A stretch of DNA of 64,000 nucleotides, from contig NZ_CP047211.1 in the NCBI RefSeq assembly GCF_030408795.1, forward strand, positions 1,116,001 to 1,180,000, given 5' to 3'. Shown here piece by piece: positions 27,032 to 35,704 of this stretch. Each line of letters starts with the position of its first letter. Position 1 is the first letter of the stretch. Both the position numbers and the translations under genes were made by a program. Below the pieces are notes generated by a model, which was given only the letters and a program-made list of their open reading frames with translations, made no database searches and was not told the DNA's origin. The stretch is from Corynebacterium hansenii. Its GTDB lineage: Bacteria > Actinomycetota > Actinomycetes > Mycobacteriales > Mycobacteriaceae.

Positions 27032-28834
27032 ATGCGCGGCAGGAACCGGACCGTATTCCTCGCCGACGGCCGCGACGCGGCGACCACCGCCGACCGATTC
27101 CCGGTGGCCGGCGCGGGGGAGACCCTGCGGCACCTGCGCACGCTGGTGCGCGGCCGCCGGCTCCGGCTGCTCGCGGCGGTCGCGGTGCTCGTCGCCGCCG
27201 CATGGTGCGGTGTGCTGGTGCCCAAACTCATGGGCGGCATCGTCGACGTGGTCGCCGGCGGCGGCGACCGCGGCGCCATCGGATGGCTGACGCTGCGCAT
27301 GATCGCCGCCGCCATCGGTTCCGGCGTGCTGTCGGCGCTCGGCTTCCGGATGGTCGCGCGGCTCGCCGAGACCGCCATCGCCGACCTGCGCGAGGACATG
27401 GTCGCCACCGCCCTCGGCCTGCCCGTCGAACGCGTCGAACGGGCCGGCGCCGGCGACGTCGTCTCCCGCGCGACCGACGACGTCGCCCGGGTGTCCGACG
27501 CCGTCACGCAGACCCTGCCCATCGCCGCGGGGGCGGCGTTCACGGTGCTGGTGTCCATCGCGGGCGTCGGCTCCGTGGACCCGCGGTTCATGGTGGCGTT
27601 CCTGGTCGTCGCCCCCGTCCACGTGCTCGCCGTGCGCGGGTACCTGCGCACCGCACCCGCCGTCTACGCCGCCGAGCGCGGCGCGATGGCCGAGCGCGCC
27701 CGCATGGTCCTGTCGACCATCCACGGCCTGCCCGCCGTCCGCGCCTTCGGGCTGGCCGGCCTGCGGCGCGCCGGGATCGCCGAGTGGAGCTGGCGGGTCG
27801 TCCGCCACGGCGTCGACGCGCGCATCACCAACAACGTCATCATGGCGCGGATGCACCTGGCCGAATACCTGGGCATGGCGTCGACCCTGGTCCTGGGCTT
27901 CCACCTGGTGCGCGCGGGACACACGACCATCGGCGGGGCCACCGCCGCGATGCTGCTGTTCATGCGCCTGTTCGCGCCGCTGACCCGCATGGTGATGGTC
28001 CTCGACGTCGCCCAATCCGGCGTGACGTCCCTGACCCGCATCGTCGGCGTCCTGCGCGAGCGCCGACCGGACCACGCCGACGCCGCGCCCGACCCGGCGG
28101 CCGGCGTGGAGCTGCGGGGCGTGGGCTTCTCCTACGGCCGCGGCAGCGCCCTGTCCGGAATCGACCTGGCCATCGCGCCGGGGGAGACGGTCGCGCTGGT
28201 CGGGTCCTCGGGCGCCGGGAAATCCACGCTCGCCGCCATCGTCGCCGGCCTGCGCATCTCCGACGCCGGCACCGTCATGGTCGGCGGGCACGACCTGACC
28301 CGCGATGCCGAGGCCGCCCGCGGCCGCACCGTCGCCCTGGTCACCCAGGAAGTCCACGTCTTCGAGGGCACCCTGCGCGACGACCTCACCCTGGCCGCGC
28401 CGGACGCGGGCGACGACGCCGTCCTTGCCGCGCTCGAGCGGGTCGGCGCGGGCTGGCACCGCCGCCTCCCCGACGGCCTGGACACCATCGTCGGCCACGG
28501 CGGCCTCCGATTGGACCCCGTCGCCGCCCAGCAGGTCGCCCTGGCCCGCGTGCTGCTGTCCGACCCGCCCGTGATCGTCCTGGACGAAGCCACCGCCGAA
28601 GCCGGGTCCGCCGGCGCCGGCTCCCTGGCGCGGGCCGCCGACGAAGTCACCCGCGGCCGCACCGCGCTCATCGTGGCCCACCGGCTGGACCAGGCCGCGG
28701 CGGCCGACCGCGTCGTGGTCATGGAAGGCGGGCGCATCGTCGAATCCGGCGCCCACGACGCCCTCGTCGCCGCCGGCGGCCGCTACGCCGCGCTGTGGGC
28801 CGCGTGGTCGGAGGGGCGCAGGCGCCAGTCATAG
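27032..28834 (+). CDS. ABC exporter half-transporter, catalytic partner
   Basis: A 600-residue exporter half. After a ~65-residue N-terminus and six transmembrane helices comes an ATPase domain with an intact Walker A (GSSGAGKST, 391-399), Q-loop (LVTQEVHVFEG), Walker B (VIVLDEATAEAGS) and switch His (LIVAHRLDQ). The signature motif is lost: LSGGQ is replaced by LDPVAAQQ. This mirrors the preceding subunit, so the heterodimer should have one working composite site (this Walker A against the partner's LSGGQ) and one fully dead site. It begins one base after the partner's stop and is probably translated with it. A terminator follows. Confidence 0.88.
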   Translation: MRGRNRTVFLADGRDAATTADRFPVAGAGETLRHLRTLVRGRRLRLLAAVAVLVAAAWCGVLVPKLMGGIVDVVAGGGDRGAIGWLTLRMIAAAIGSGVLSALGFRMVARLAETAIADLREDMVATALGLPVERVERAGAGDVVSRATDDVARVSDAVTQTLPIAAGAAFTVLVSIAGVGSVDPRFMVAFLVVAPVHVLAVRGYLRTAPAVYAAERGAMAERARMVLSTIHGLPAVRAFGLAGLRRAGIAEWSWRVVRHGVDARITNNVIMARMHLAEYLGMASTLVLGFHLVRAGHTTIGGATAAMLLFMRLFAPLTRMVMVLDVAQSGVTSLTRIVGVLRERRPDHADAAPDPAAGVELRGVGFSYGRGSALSGIDLAIAPGETVALVGSSGAGKSTLAAIVAGLRISDAGTVMVGGHDLTRDAEAARGRTVALVTQEVHVFEGTLRDDLTLAAPDAGDDAVLAALERVGAGWHRRLPDGLDTIVGHGGLRLDPVAAQQVALARVLLSDPPVIVLDEATAEAGSAGAGSLARAADEVTRGRTALIVAHRLDQAAAADRVVVMEGGRIVESGAHDALVAAGGRYAALWAAWSEGRRRQS

Positions 28835-28838
28835 GAAA

Positions 28839-28884
28839 ACGCCCGGCCCGCGCACTCCGGGGTGGGAATGCGCGGGCCGGGCGT
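28839..28884. terminator. Bidirectional terminator between the ABC exporter and the CoA-transferase
   Basis: Perfect 16-base inverted repeat (28839-28854 and 28869-28884, 14-base loop) between converging genes. A GGAAAA tract precedes it. Confidence 0.8.
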
Positions 28885-28901
28885 CGTAAAGCGGGGGAGA
28901 A

Positions 28902-30413
28902 CTACTGCTTCATGGTGCCGGTCTCGACGAAGCGGCGGTGCCAGCCCAGCGCCTCCTGGAGATCGTGCGGGGTGTGCAGGGCGGAGGTGCCGCTCTTCTC
29001 CGCGCGCTCGACGTACTCGGTGAGCGCGTCCTTGTAATCCGGGTGGGCGCACTTGTCGATGACCACGCGGGCGCGCTGGCGCGGGCCCAGGCCGCGCAGG
29101 TCCGCGAGGCCCTGCTCGGTGATGATGACCATCGCGTCGTGCTCGGTGTGGTCGTGGTGCGAGACCATCGGCACGATCGCCGAGATGTCGCCGCCCTTCG
29201 CCGTCGACGGCGAGACGAAGGTGGAGATGTAGGCGTTGCGGGTGAAGTCGCCCGAGCCGCCGATGCCGTTCATGATCTTCGTGCCCATGATGTGGGTCGA
29301 GTTCACGTTGCCGTAGATGTCGGCCTCGATCAGGCCGTTGCAGGAGATCACGCCGAGACGGCGGATGACCTCCGGGTTGTTGGAGACGTCCTGCGGGCGC
29401 AGCACGATCTTCTTGGCGTACTCCTCGGCCTTGTCGTTCATGCGCTCGGCGGCCTCCGGCGACAGCGCGAACGAGGTGGCCGACGCGACGGACATGGTGC
29501 CCTTGTCCAGCAGCTCGACCATGCCGTCCTGGATGACCTCGGTGTAGGAGGTCAGGTTCTCGAAGTCCGAGTCCAGCAGGCCGGCGAGGACGGCGTTGGC
29601 GATGTTGCCGACGCCCGACTGCAGCGGCAGGAGGTTCTCCGGCAGACGGCCCTGGGCGACCTCGTTCTCGAAGAAGTCGATCAGGTGGCCGGCGATGGCC
29701 TTGGAGTCGTCGTCCAGCGGCTTGAACGGCGAGTTGCGGTCGGCCGCGTTGGTCTCGATGACGGCGACGACCTTGCTCGGGTCGATCTCGATGGCGGTGG
29801 TGCCGATGCGCTGGCCCGAGTCGACGATCGGGATGATCTGGCGCTGCGGCGGCAGGCCCGCGTTCCAGATGTCGTGCATGCCCTCGAGGCCCAGCGACTG
29901 CCAGGAGTTCACCTCGACGATGATCTTGTCCGCGGCTTTCAGGTAGGACACGTTGTTGCCGACCGACGAGGTCGGGACCAGGGAGCCCGACTCGGTGATG
30001 CGGGTCGCCTCGACCACCGCGACGTTGAGCTTGCCGAAGAAGCCCTGCTCGGTCTGCGGGCCCGAGTGCGACAGGTGCATGTCCGAGTAGTAGGACGTGC
30101 CGTCGTTGATGGCCTTCCGCATGCTCGGGTCGGACTGGTACGGCATGCGCCAGGCGATGCCGCCGGTCTCGGCCAGGGCGGCGTCGAGCTCGGGGGCGGT
30201 GGAGGCGCCGGTCAGCACCTTCACGCGGAACTCCTCGCCACGCTCCTTCGCGTCGGTGATCCGCTTGGCCAGCGCGCCCGGCAGCTCCTTCGGGTAGCCC
30301 GCGCCGGTGAAGCCGGAGAATCCGATCATGTCGCCCGGGTTGATGAAGCCGGCGGCCTCATCAGCGGTCATGACCTTGCCGCGCAAACCAGCGTGCGCGA
30401 TGCGTTCCGACAT
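28902..30413 (-). CDS. Succinyl-CoA:acetate CoA-transferase
   Basis: A 503-residue enzyme of the class I acetyl-CoA hydrolase/transferase family. It would move CoA between succinyl-CoA and acetate (or propionate), linking acetate metabolism to the TCA cycle. Landmarks are MIGFSGFTGAGYPKELPGAL, KVLTGASTAPELD, PYQSDPSMRKAINDG, LPLQSGVGNIANAVLAGL, the YTEVIQDG block that in this family carries the catalytic Glu, and NGIGGSGDFTRNAYIS. It resembles the C. glutamicum acetate CoA-transferase. The ATG at 30413 follows AGGAGGA. Its promoter lies in the 327-base gap upstream. Confidence 0.93.
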   Translation of the reverse strand: MSERIAHAGLRGKVMTADEAAGFINPGDMIGFSGFTGAGYPKELPGALAKRITDAKERGEEFRVKVLTGASTAPELDAALAETGGIAWRMPYQSDPSMRKAINDGTSYYSDMHLSHSGPQTEQGFFGKLNVAVVEATRITESGSLVPTSSVGNNVSYLKAADKIIVEVNSWQSLGLEGMHDIWNAGLPPQRQIIPIVDSGQRIGTTAIEIDPSKVVAVIETNAADRNSPFKPLDDDSKAIAGHLIDFFENEVAQGRLPENLLPLQSGVGNIANAVLAGLLDSDFENLTSYTEVIQDGMVELLDKGTMSVASATSFALSPEAAERMNDKAEEYAKKIVLRPQDVSNNPEVIRRLGVISCNGLIEADIYGNVNSTHIMGTKIMNGIGGSGDFTRNAYISTFVSPSTAKGGDISAIVPMVSHHDHTEHDAMVIITEQGLADLRGLGPRQRARVVIDKCAHPDYKDALTEYVERAEKSGTSALHTPHDLQEALGWHRRFVETGTMKQ

Positions 30414-30740
30414 TGTTCCTCCTGAAATGTGGATGTTCGTCCTTGAAAACCGCCGACCCGTTTCCGGGACCTCCCCGGTCATGGCGACCGCGCGAGCGTC
30501 CCCGGTTCGCATCGGTTTGTCGGCGAACCTACCATGCGAACGGCGTATTCCATCATAGGCGCAGTTGAGAAGGCATGACGTCGGGTGCCCCAGGCGCCGG
30601 AGGGTGTCGTGGGCCACAATCGCGCGAACAGCGTGAACCGGGGCACGTGAGTCGCCCCACGGCCCCGGTGGCCCCGAATGGAGGGGGAGCGGACGTAGTC
30701 CGGCGGGCGTTTTCCGGTGCCGGCGCTCCCCCCCGCGGGC
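30414..30740 (-). promoter_or_regulatory. Intergenic region with the likely CoA-transferase promoter
   Basis: No gene is supported in these 327 bases. TATGAT on the minus strand (30552-30557) is a good -10 candidate and would give a 5' leader of roughly 130 bases. The part nearer 30740 should hold the 3' end of the GTPase transcript, but I see no convincing terminator. Confidence 0.4.
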
Positions 30741-31892
30741 TCAGCGCTCGGCCAGCAGCGCCATCGTCTCCTCGTCGGTGAGCATCGCGTCGGAGAAGGC
30801 CGCCAGCGCGGCGTCGGCGTCGAAGTTCACGCCGATGAGCACGACCTCGTTGGACGGGGCCACGTCGGTGCGCGCCCACTCCACCGCCGGCTGGATGGAC
30901 AGGTTCGGCCCGGCCTGGCTCCACACCTGGGCGATCTCCAGGCGATCGGCGATCCAGCAGTGGCCCTTCGAGCGGACCAGCCCGCGGGTCGAACGCAGCG
31001 CGGCGACGAGCCGGTCCCTGTCGAAGGGGCGGTCGCCGCGGAAGGTCACGGAGGAGATGCCGTATTCCTCGGTTTCGGGCGTATGCGGGTTGGCCAGCTC
31101 CTCGGCGTAACCGTGGTAGGTCGCGGCGGTGGCTTCGTCGTAAAGCCCCGCGTCGAGGACGACGCCGGCGCCGACCTCGCCGTCGGTGACGCGCAGGATG
31201 CGCGCGCGGGGATTCATGGCGCGCACGGCGTCCTCGGTGGCCCGGGCCAGCCGCTCGTCGACGAGGTCGGTCTTGGTGATGAGGATGAGGTCCGCGAACT
31301 CGACCTGGTCGACGAGGAGGTCGGAGACCGTGCGCTCGTCGTCCGGCGTGGCCTGGCGGTCGGCGTCGGCCAGCGCCGTGCCGGAGCGCAGCATGTCCAG
31401 GAACTGGGAGGCGTCGACGAGCGTGACCATCGTGTCGATCGGCGCGATGTCCGCCAGGCGCGTGCCGTCCTCGAATTCCCACTCGAACGTCGCGGCCACC
31501 GGCATCGGCTCGGAGATGCCCGTCGACTCGATGACGATCTGGTCGTACTCGCCCGAGCGCGCCAGCGCGCCGACGCCCTCCACGAGGTCCTCGCGCAGCG
31601 TGCAGCAGATGCAGCCGTTGGACAGCTCGACGAAGCGGTCCTCGCCGCGGGTCAGGTGGGAGCCCGCGGCGATGAGGTCGGCGTCGACGTTGACCTCGGA
31701 GAAGTCGTTGACGATCACCGCGAGCTTGCGGCCCGCGCGGTTGGCCAGGAGGTGGTTGAGCAGGGTGGTCTTGCCGGCGCCCAGGAAGCCGGAGAGGACG
31801 GTGACGGGGGTCCGGGTCCGGGTCCGAGTGCCGACGGCGTCGGCGGAGGAGGTGGGGCCCTCGGGGTTCGTATTCGACATGGGGGACATCAT
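30741..31892 (-). CDS. COG0523 metal-chaperone GTPase (CobW/ZigA-like)
   Basis: A GTPase of about 383 residues. It has a P-loop ([15 protein letters not shown]), the metal-binding CxCC motif in [20 protein letters not shown] (switch/Walker B region), the base-recognition TKTD, and a C-terminal CobW_C domain ending near [15 protein letters not shown]. Members of this subfamily deliver zinc (or cobalt) to client proteins and are usually induced by zinc starvation. A Zur-like box lies 8 bases upstream of the start, which supports the zinc role. Starts at 31892, 31889 and 31880 are all possible; none has a good ribosome binding site, so I give the longest of these. It diverges from the peptide importer. 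Confidence 0.87.
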   Translation of the reverse strand: MMSPMSNTNPEGPTSSADAVGTRTRTRTPVTVLSGFLGAGKTTLLNHLLANRAGRKLAVIVNDFSEVNVDADLIAAGSHLTRGEDRFVELSNGCICCTLREDLVEGVGALARSGEYDQIVIESTGISEPMPVAATFEWEFEDGTRLADIAPIDTMVTLVDASQFLDMLRSGTALADADRQATPDDERTVSDLLVDQVEFADLILITKTDLVDERLARATEDAVRAMNPRARILRVTDGEVGAGVVLDAGLYDEATAATYHGYAEELANPHTPETEEYGISSVTFRGDRPFDRDRLVAALRSTRGLVRSKGHCWIADRLEIAQVWSQAGPNLSIQPAVEWARTDVAPSNEVVLIGVNFDADAALAAFSDAMLTDEETMALLAER

Positions 31893-31900
31893 CACGTAAA

Positions 31901-31915
31901 TGAAAACCGATTGCA
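31901..31915 (-). promoter_or_regulatory. Zur-like zinc box
   Basis: TGAAAACCGATTGCA matches the known actinobacterial Zur palindrome TGAAAATCATTTTCA in 11 of 15 bases. It lies just upstream of the COG0523 GTPase. The remaining bases to 32173 also contain the oppA promoter. Confidence 0.5.
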
Positions 31916-32173
31916 ACAAGACGCGAAATGCCCGATGGGTGACCTTTACCTGAATGTGACCTGAACGGAAGGTTGACATCGGGGGTGAACTGAGTCACAA
32001 CAGTAGGTGGAACGGACTAATGTGCAACTCACGGTTTACAAAGGTGAATCACGGAGTTCTCACCCTTTCCATAATTTCACCGGCGGAGCCGCTCCCCGGC
32101 GCCACCCAACAGCGGAGGCCGGAAGCTTCCCACAGTCCCGGGGCACAACCCCGGCCCGACGAAAGGCAGGACC

Positions 32174-33802
32174 ATGAAGTCACAGAAGAAGGCGATCCTC
32201 GCCGGGCTCACCGCCATCGCGGCGAGCGCCGCGATGGTCGCGTGCAGCTCCGACGACGGAAGCGGGGGAGGCGGCGGAGACGGATCCGCCATCATCAACG
32301 CCTACGGCTGCGAGCCCCAGGCCGCGCTGCTGACCACGGACACGAACGAAACCTGCGGCGGCGACATCCTCGACACGCTGTACACCGGACTCGTGACTTA
32401 CAAGAACGACGGAGAGACCGAGATGGCGGTCGCCGACTCCATCGACGCCAACGACGACGCCACCGAGTTCACCGTCAAGCTCAAGGACAACTGGACGTTC
32501 ACCAACGGCGAGAAGGTCACCGCGGACTCGTTCATCGACGCCTGGAACTACGCCGCCGCCTCGAAGAACGCGCAGAAGCAGCAGTACTTCTTCGAGAACA
32601 TCCAGGGCTACGACAAGGTCTCCGAGGAAGGCGCCACCGAGGACAAGCTGTCCGGCCTGGAGAAGGTCTCCGACACCGAGTTCAAGATCAAGCTGTCCAG
32701 CCCCGAGGCCTCCTTCCCGAAGCGCCTGGGCTACACGGCGTACTCCCCGTGGCCGAAGGCCGCCTTCGACGACGTCAAGGCCTACGGCGAGGCGCCCATC
32801 GGCAACGGCCCGTACAAGCTGGAATCCGACTCCGCATGGCAGCACAACGTCGGCCTGAAGACCGTGGTCAACGAGGACTTCGCGGGCGAGAAGCCCGCCA
32901 ACGGCGGCGTGAACTTCATCTTCTACCAGAACCTCGACACCGCCTACGCCGACCTCCAGTCCGGTCGGCTCGACGTCATGGGGCCGGTCTCGAACGCCGC
33001 GCTGTCGACCTACAAGAACGACTTCCCGGATTCCAACGGCGAGCTCGCGGCGATGCGGTCCCAGACCTTCGTCATCCCGCAGAACCTCCCGCACTTCGGA
33101 AATGACGAAGAAGGCAAGCTGCGCCGCCAGGCGATCTCCCTCGCCTTCGACCGCCAGCTGATCATCGACTCCATCTTCTCCGGCGCCGCCCAGACGCCGG
33201 TCGACTTCGCCGTGCCCACCCTGCCGGGCATCGAGTCCCCGGACTCCTCCAAGACCATCGGGTACGACCCCGAGCGCGCCAAGGAGCTGTGGAAGAAGGC
33301 CGACGAGATCAAGCCGTGGTCCGGCAAGTTCGAGCTCGCCTATAACGCCGACGGCGACCACCAGTCCTGGGTCGAAGCGGTGACCAACGGCATCTCCAAG
33401 ACCCTCGGCATCGAGGCGACCGGCAAGGCGTACCCGATCTTCAAGGGCCTGCGCGACGACGTCACCAACGGCACCGTCGGCGCGGCGTTCCGCTCCGGCT
33501 GGCAGGCGGACTACCCGTCCGTCGCCAACTTCCTCGAGCCCCAGTTCAAGACCAACGGCTCGTCCAACGACGGCAAGTACTCCAACCGCGAGTTCGACAA
33601 GCTCCTGGAGGAGGCCTCGGCCGAGACCGATGACGCCAAGGCCAATGCCCTGTACAAGCGCGCCCAGGAGATCCTGGTCGACGAACTGCCCGCCATCCCG
33701 CTGCTGGTGCCCAAGACCGCGTACGCGTGGAACCCGGACGTGTCCGGCGTCGAGATGATGTGGAACGGCACGTTCGATTACGCGCCCATGAAGAAGGGCT
33801 GA
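32174..33802 (+). CDS. Peptide ABC transporter substrate-binding lipoprotein
   Basis: A 542-residue family-5 (DppA/OppA) extracytoplasmic binding protein. The signal peptide ends in the lipobox MVACSS (Cys24), followed by a Gly/Ser linker. The typical family segments ETCGGDILDTLYTGLVTY, FTVKLKDNWTFTNGEKVTADSFIDAWNYA, IGNGPYKLES and LRRQAISLAFDRQLI are present. It captures oligopeptides or dipeptides and delivers them to the permease pair encoded next. The ATG at 32174 follows GAAAGGCAGG. It is the first gene of a four-gene operon. Ligand preference cannot be read from the sequence. Confidence 0.93.
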   Translation: MKSQKKAILAGLTAIAASAAMVACSSDDGSGGGGGDGSAIINAYGCEPQAALLTTDTNETCGGDILDTLYTGLVTYKNDGETEMAVADSIDANDDATEFTVKLKDNWTFTNGEKVTADSFIDAWNYAAASKNAQKQQYFFENIQGYDKVSEEGATEDKLSGLEKVSDTEFKIKLSSPEASFPKRLGYTAYSPWPKAAFDDVKAYGEAPIGNGPYKLESDSAWQHNVGLKTVVNEDFAGEKPANGGVNFIFYQNLDTAYADLQSGRLDVMGPVSNAALSTYKNDFPDSNGELAAMRSQTFVIPQNLPHFGNDEEGKLRRQAISLAFDRQLIIDSIFSGAAQTPVDFAVPTLPGIESPDSSKTIGYDPERAKELWKKADEIKPWSGKFELAYNADGDHQSWVEAVTNGISKTLGIEATGKAYPIFKGLRDDVTNGTVGAAFRSGWQADYPSVANFLEPQFKTNGSSNDGKYSNREFDKLLEEASAETDDAKANALYKRAQEILVDELPAIPLLVPKTAYAWNPDVSGVEMMWNGTFDYAPMKKG

Positions 33803-33807
33803 CCGCA

Positions 33808-34734
33808 GTGCCGTGGTACATCGGCAAGCGGCTGCTCCAAATGATCCCGGTGTTTTTCGGGGCCACCTTCCTGATCTACGCGATGGTGTTCCTGACCCCG
33901 GGTGACCCGATCCAGGCGTTGGCCGGCGACAAGCCGCTGACGCCGGCGGTCGAAAACGAGCTCCGCGAGCGATTCAACCTGGACAAGCCCTTCATCGTGC
34001 AGTACCTGATGTACGTCGGCGGGATTTTCCAGTTCGATTTCGGGCAGACCTTCTCCGGTCGCCCCGTCACCACGGTGCTGGCGGAGGCGTTCCCCGTCAC
34101 CATCAAGCTGGCGCTGATGGCCCTGGTGATCGAGACGGTCTTCGGCATCGGCTTCGGCGTCGTCGCCGGCCTGCGCAAGGGCGGCTGGTTCGATTCGACC
34201 GTGCTGGTGGCGTCGCTGTTCATCATCGCCGTGCCGATCTTCGTCATCGGTTTCGTCGCCCAGTTCCTCTTCGGCATCAAGTGGGCGGTGGTCCCGCCGA
34301 CGGTGGGCGGCAACGCCGGCTTCATCGACCTGATCATGCCCGCCGCGGTGCTGGGGCTGGTGTCCTTCGCGTACGTGCTCAGACTCACCAGATCCTCGGT
34401 CGCCGAGGCGGTCGGCTCGGACTTCGTCCGCACGGCCTACGCCCGCGGCATGTCCCGCCGGGAAGTCGTGGGCTCGCATGTTCTGCGCAACTCGCTGATC
34501 CCGGTCGTGACGTTCATCGGCGCGGATCTGGCGGCGCTGATGGGCGGGGCGATCGTCACCGAGGGAATCTTCAACATCCCCGGCGTCGGCGGCCTGATCT
34601 ACAGGTCGGTCGTCATCGGCGAAACCCCGACCGTCGTCAGCGTGGTCACCGTCCTGGTGATCATCTACATGGTGGCCAACCTGCTCATCGACCTGCTGTA
34701 CGCCGCACTCGACCCGAGGATCCGATATGCCTGA
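33808..34734 (+). CDS. Peptide ABC transporter permease (DppB type)
   Basis: A 308-residue inner-membrane permease with an N-terminal helix (LLQMIPVFFGATFLIYAMVFL), TPGDP, and five further helices. The EAA loop for ATPase contact reads VGSDFVRTAYARGMSRREVVGSHVLRNSLIP. The GTG at 33808 lies five bases after the binding-protein stop. The 3' end overlaps the next permease gene by 8 bases. Confidence 0.93.
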   Translation: MPWYIGKRLLQMIPVFFGATFLIYAMVFLTPGDPIQALAGDKPLTPAVENELRERFNLDKPFIVQYLMYVGGIFQFDFGQTFSGRPVTTVLAEAFPVTIKLALMALVIETVFGIGFGVVAGLRKGGWFDSTVLVASLFIIAVPIFVIGFVAQFLFGIKWAVVPPTVGGNAGFIDLIMPAAVLGLVSFAYVLRLTRSSVAEAVGSDFVRTAYARGMSRREVVGSHVLRNSLIPVVTFIGADLAALMGGAIVTEGIFNIPGVGGLIYRSVVIGETPTVVSVVTVLVIIYMVANLLIDLLYAALDPRIRYA

Positions 34735-35704
34735 TCCAAGAAACGTCCCCGCGGGCACCGGCATCGCCGACGGTGACCCGAGGCTGCGGCGCGGCCATGC
34801 GCCCGTGTCCACCGAGGACGTGCTCACCCGCGACCAGAAGCTCCCCGACACCGTGCCCCTGGGCATGTGGGGGGAGGCGTGGCGGCGCATGCGCCGTCGC
34901 CCCCTCTTCTGGGTTTCCATCGCCATCATCGCGTTCGTCTCGCTCATGGCGCTGTTCCCCGGCCTGTTCACGTCCGTGGATCCGCGCGCCGCGGACCTGC
35001 GCAACTCGTTGGGCGCGCCCACCGACGGGCACCCGTTCGGCTTCACCCGCCAGGGTTACGACGTGTACTCGCGCGTCATCCACGGCGCGCGCCCGTCGGT
35101 GATCGTCGGCGTGTGCGTCACGCTGCTGGTGACCTTGCTGGGCATCCTCATCGGCGCGACCGCGGGCTGGGTCGGGGGACTCCTCGACTCCGTCCTGTCG
35201 CGCGTCACCGACATCTTCTTCGCCATCCCGCTGCTGCTGGCCGGCATCGTCCTGATGCAGGTCTTCCCGCAGCGCGACGTGTGGACGGTGACGCTGGTGC
35301 TGTCGCTGTTCGGCTGGCCGTCGATGGCCCGCGTGGTGCGGTCGGCGGTGCTGTCGGTGAAGAACAACGAGTACGTCATGGCGTCGCGCGCGCTGGGGCT
35401 GTCCGGCGGGCGCATCCTGCTGCGGCACGTCCTGCCGAATTGCCTGGCGCCGATCATCGTCATGGCGACGACCTCGCTGGGCATTTACATCGTCGCGGAG
35501 GCGACGCTGTCCTACCTGGGCATCGGCCTGCCGCCGACCGAGGTGAGCTGGGGCAACGACATTTCCGTCGCCCAGCAGACCCTGCGCCAGTCGCCGCAGA
35601 CGCTGTTCTACCCGGCCGGGGCCCTGGCCCTGACCGTGCTGGGCTTCATCCTGCTCGGCGACGTGGTCAAGGACGCGCTGGACCCGAAGGAGAGGAAGAA
35701 GTGA
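34727..35704 (+). CDS. Peptide ABC transporter permease (DppC type)
   Basis: A 325-residue partner permease. A polar N-terminus of ~45 residues precedes the first helix (FWVSIAIIAFVSLMALFPGLF). HPFGFTRQGYDVYSRVIHGAR is the DppC signature before helix two. The EAA loop reads NNEYVMASRALGLSGGRILLRHVLPNCLAPIIV. It forms the channel heterodimer with the preceding protein. Its last bases overlap the GTG of the ATPase gene (GTGA), implying coupled translation. Confidence 0.93.
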   Translation: MPDPRNVPAGTGIADGDPRLRRGHAPVSTEDVLTRDQKLPDTVPLGMWGEAWRRMRRRPLFWVSIAIIAFVSLMALFPGLFTSVDPRAADLRNSLGAPTDGHPFGFTRQGYDVYSRVIHGARPSVIVGVCVTLLVTLLGILIGATAGWVGGLLDSVLSRVTDIFFAIPLLLAGIVLMQVFPQRDVWTVTLVLSLFGWPSMARVVRSAVLSVKNNEYVMASRALGLSGGRILLRHVLPNCLAPIIVMATTSLGIYIVAEATLSYLGIGLPPTEVSWGNDISVAQQTLRQSPQTLFYPAGALALTVLGFILLGDVVKDALDPKERKK

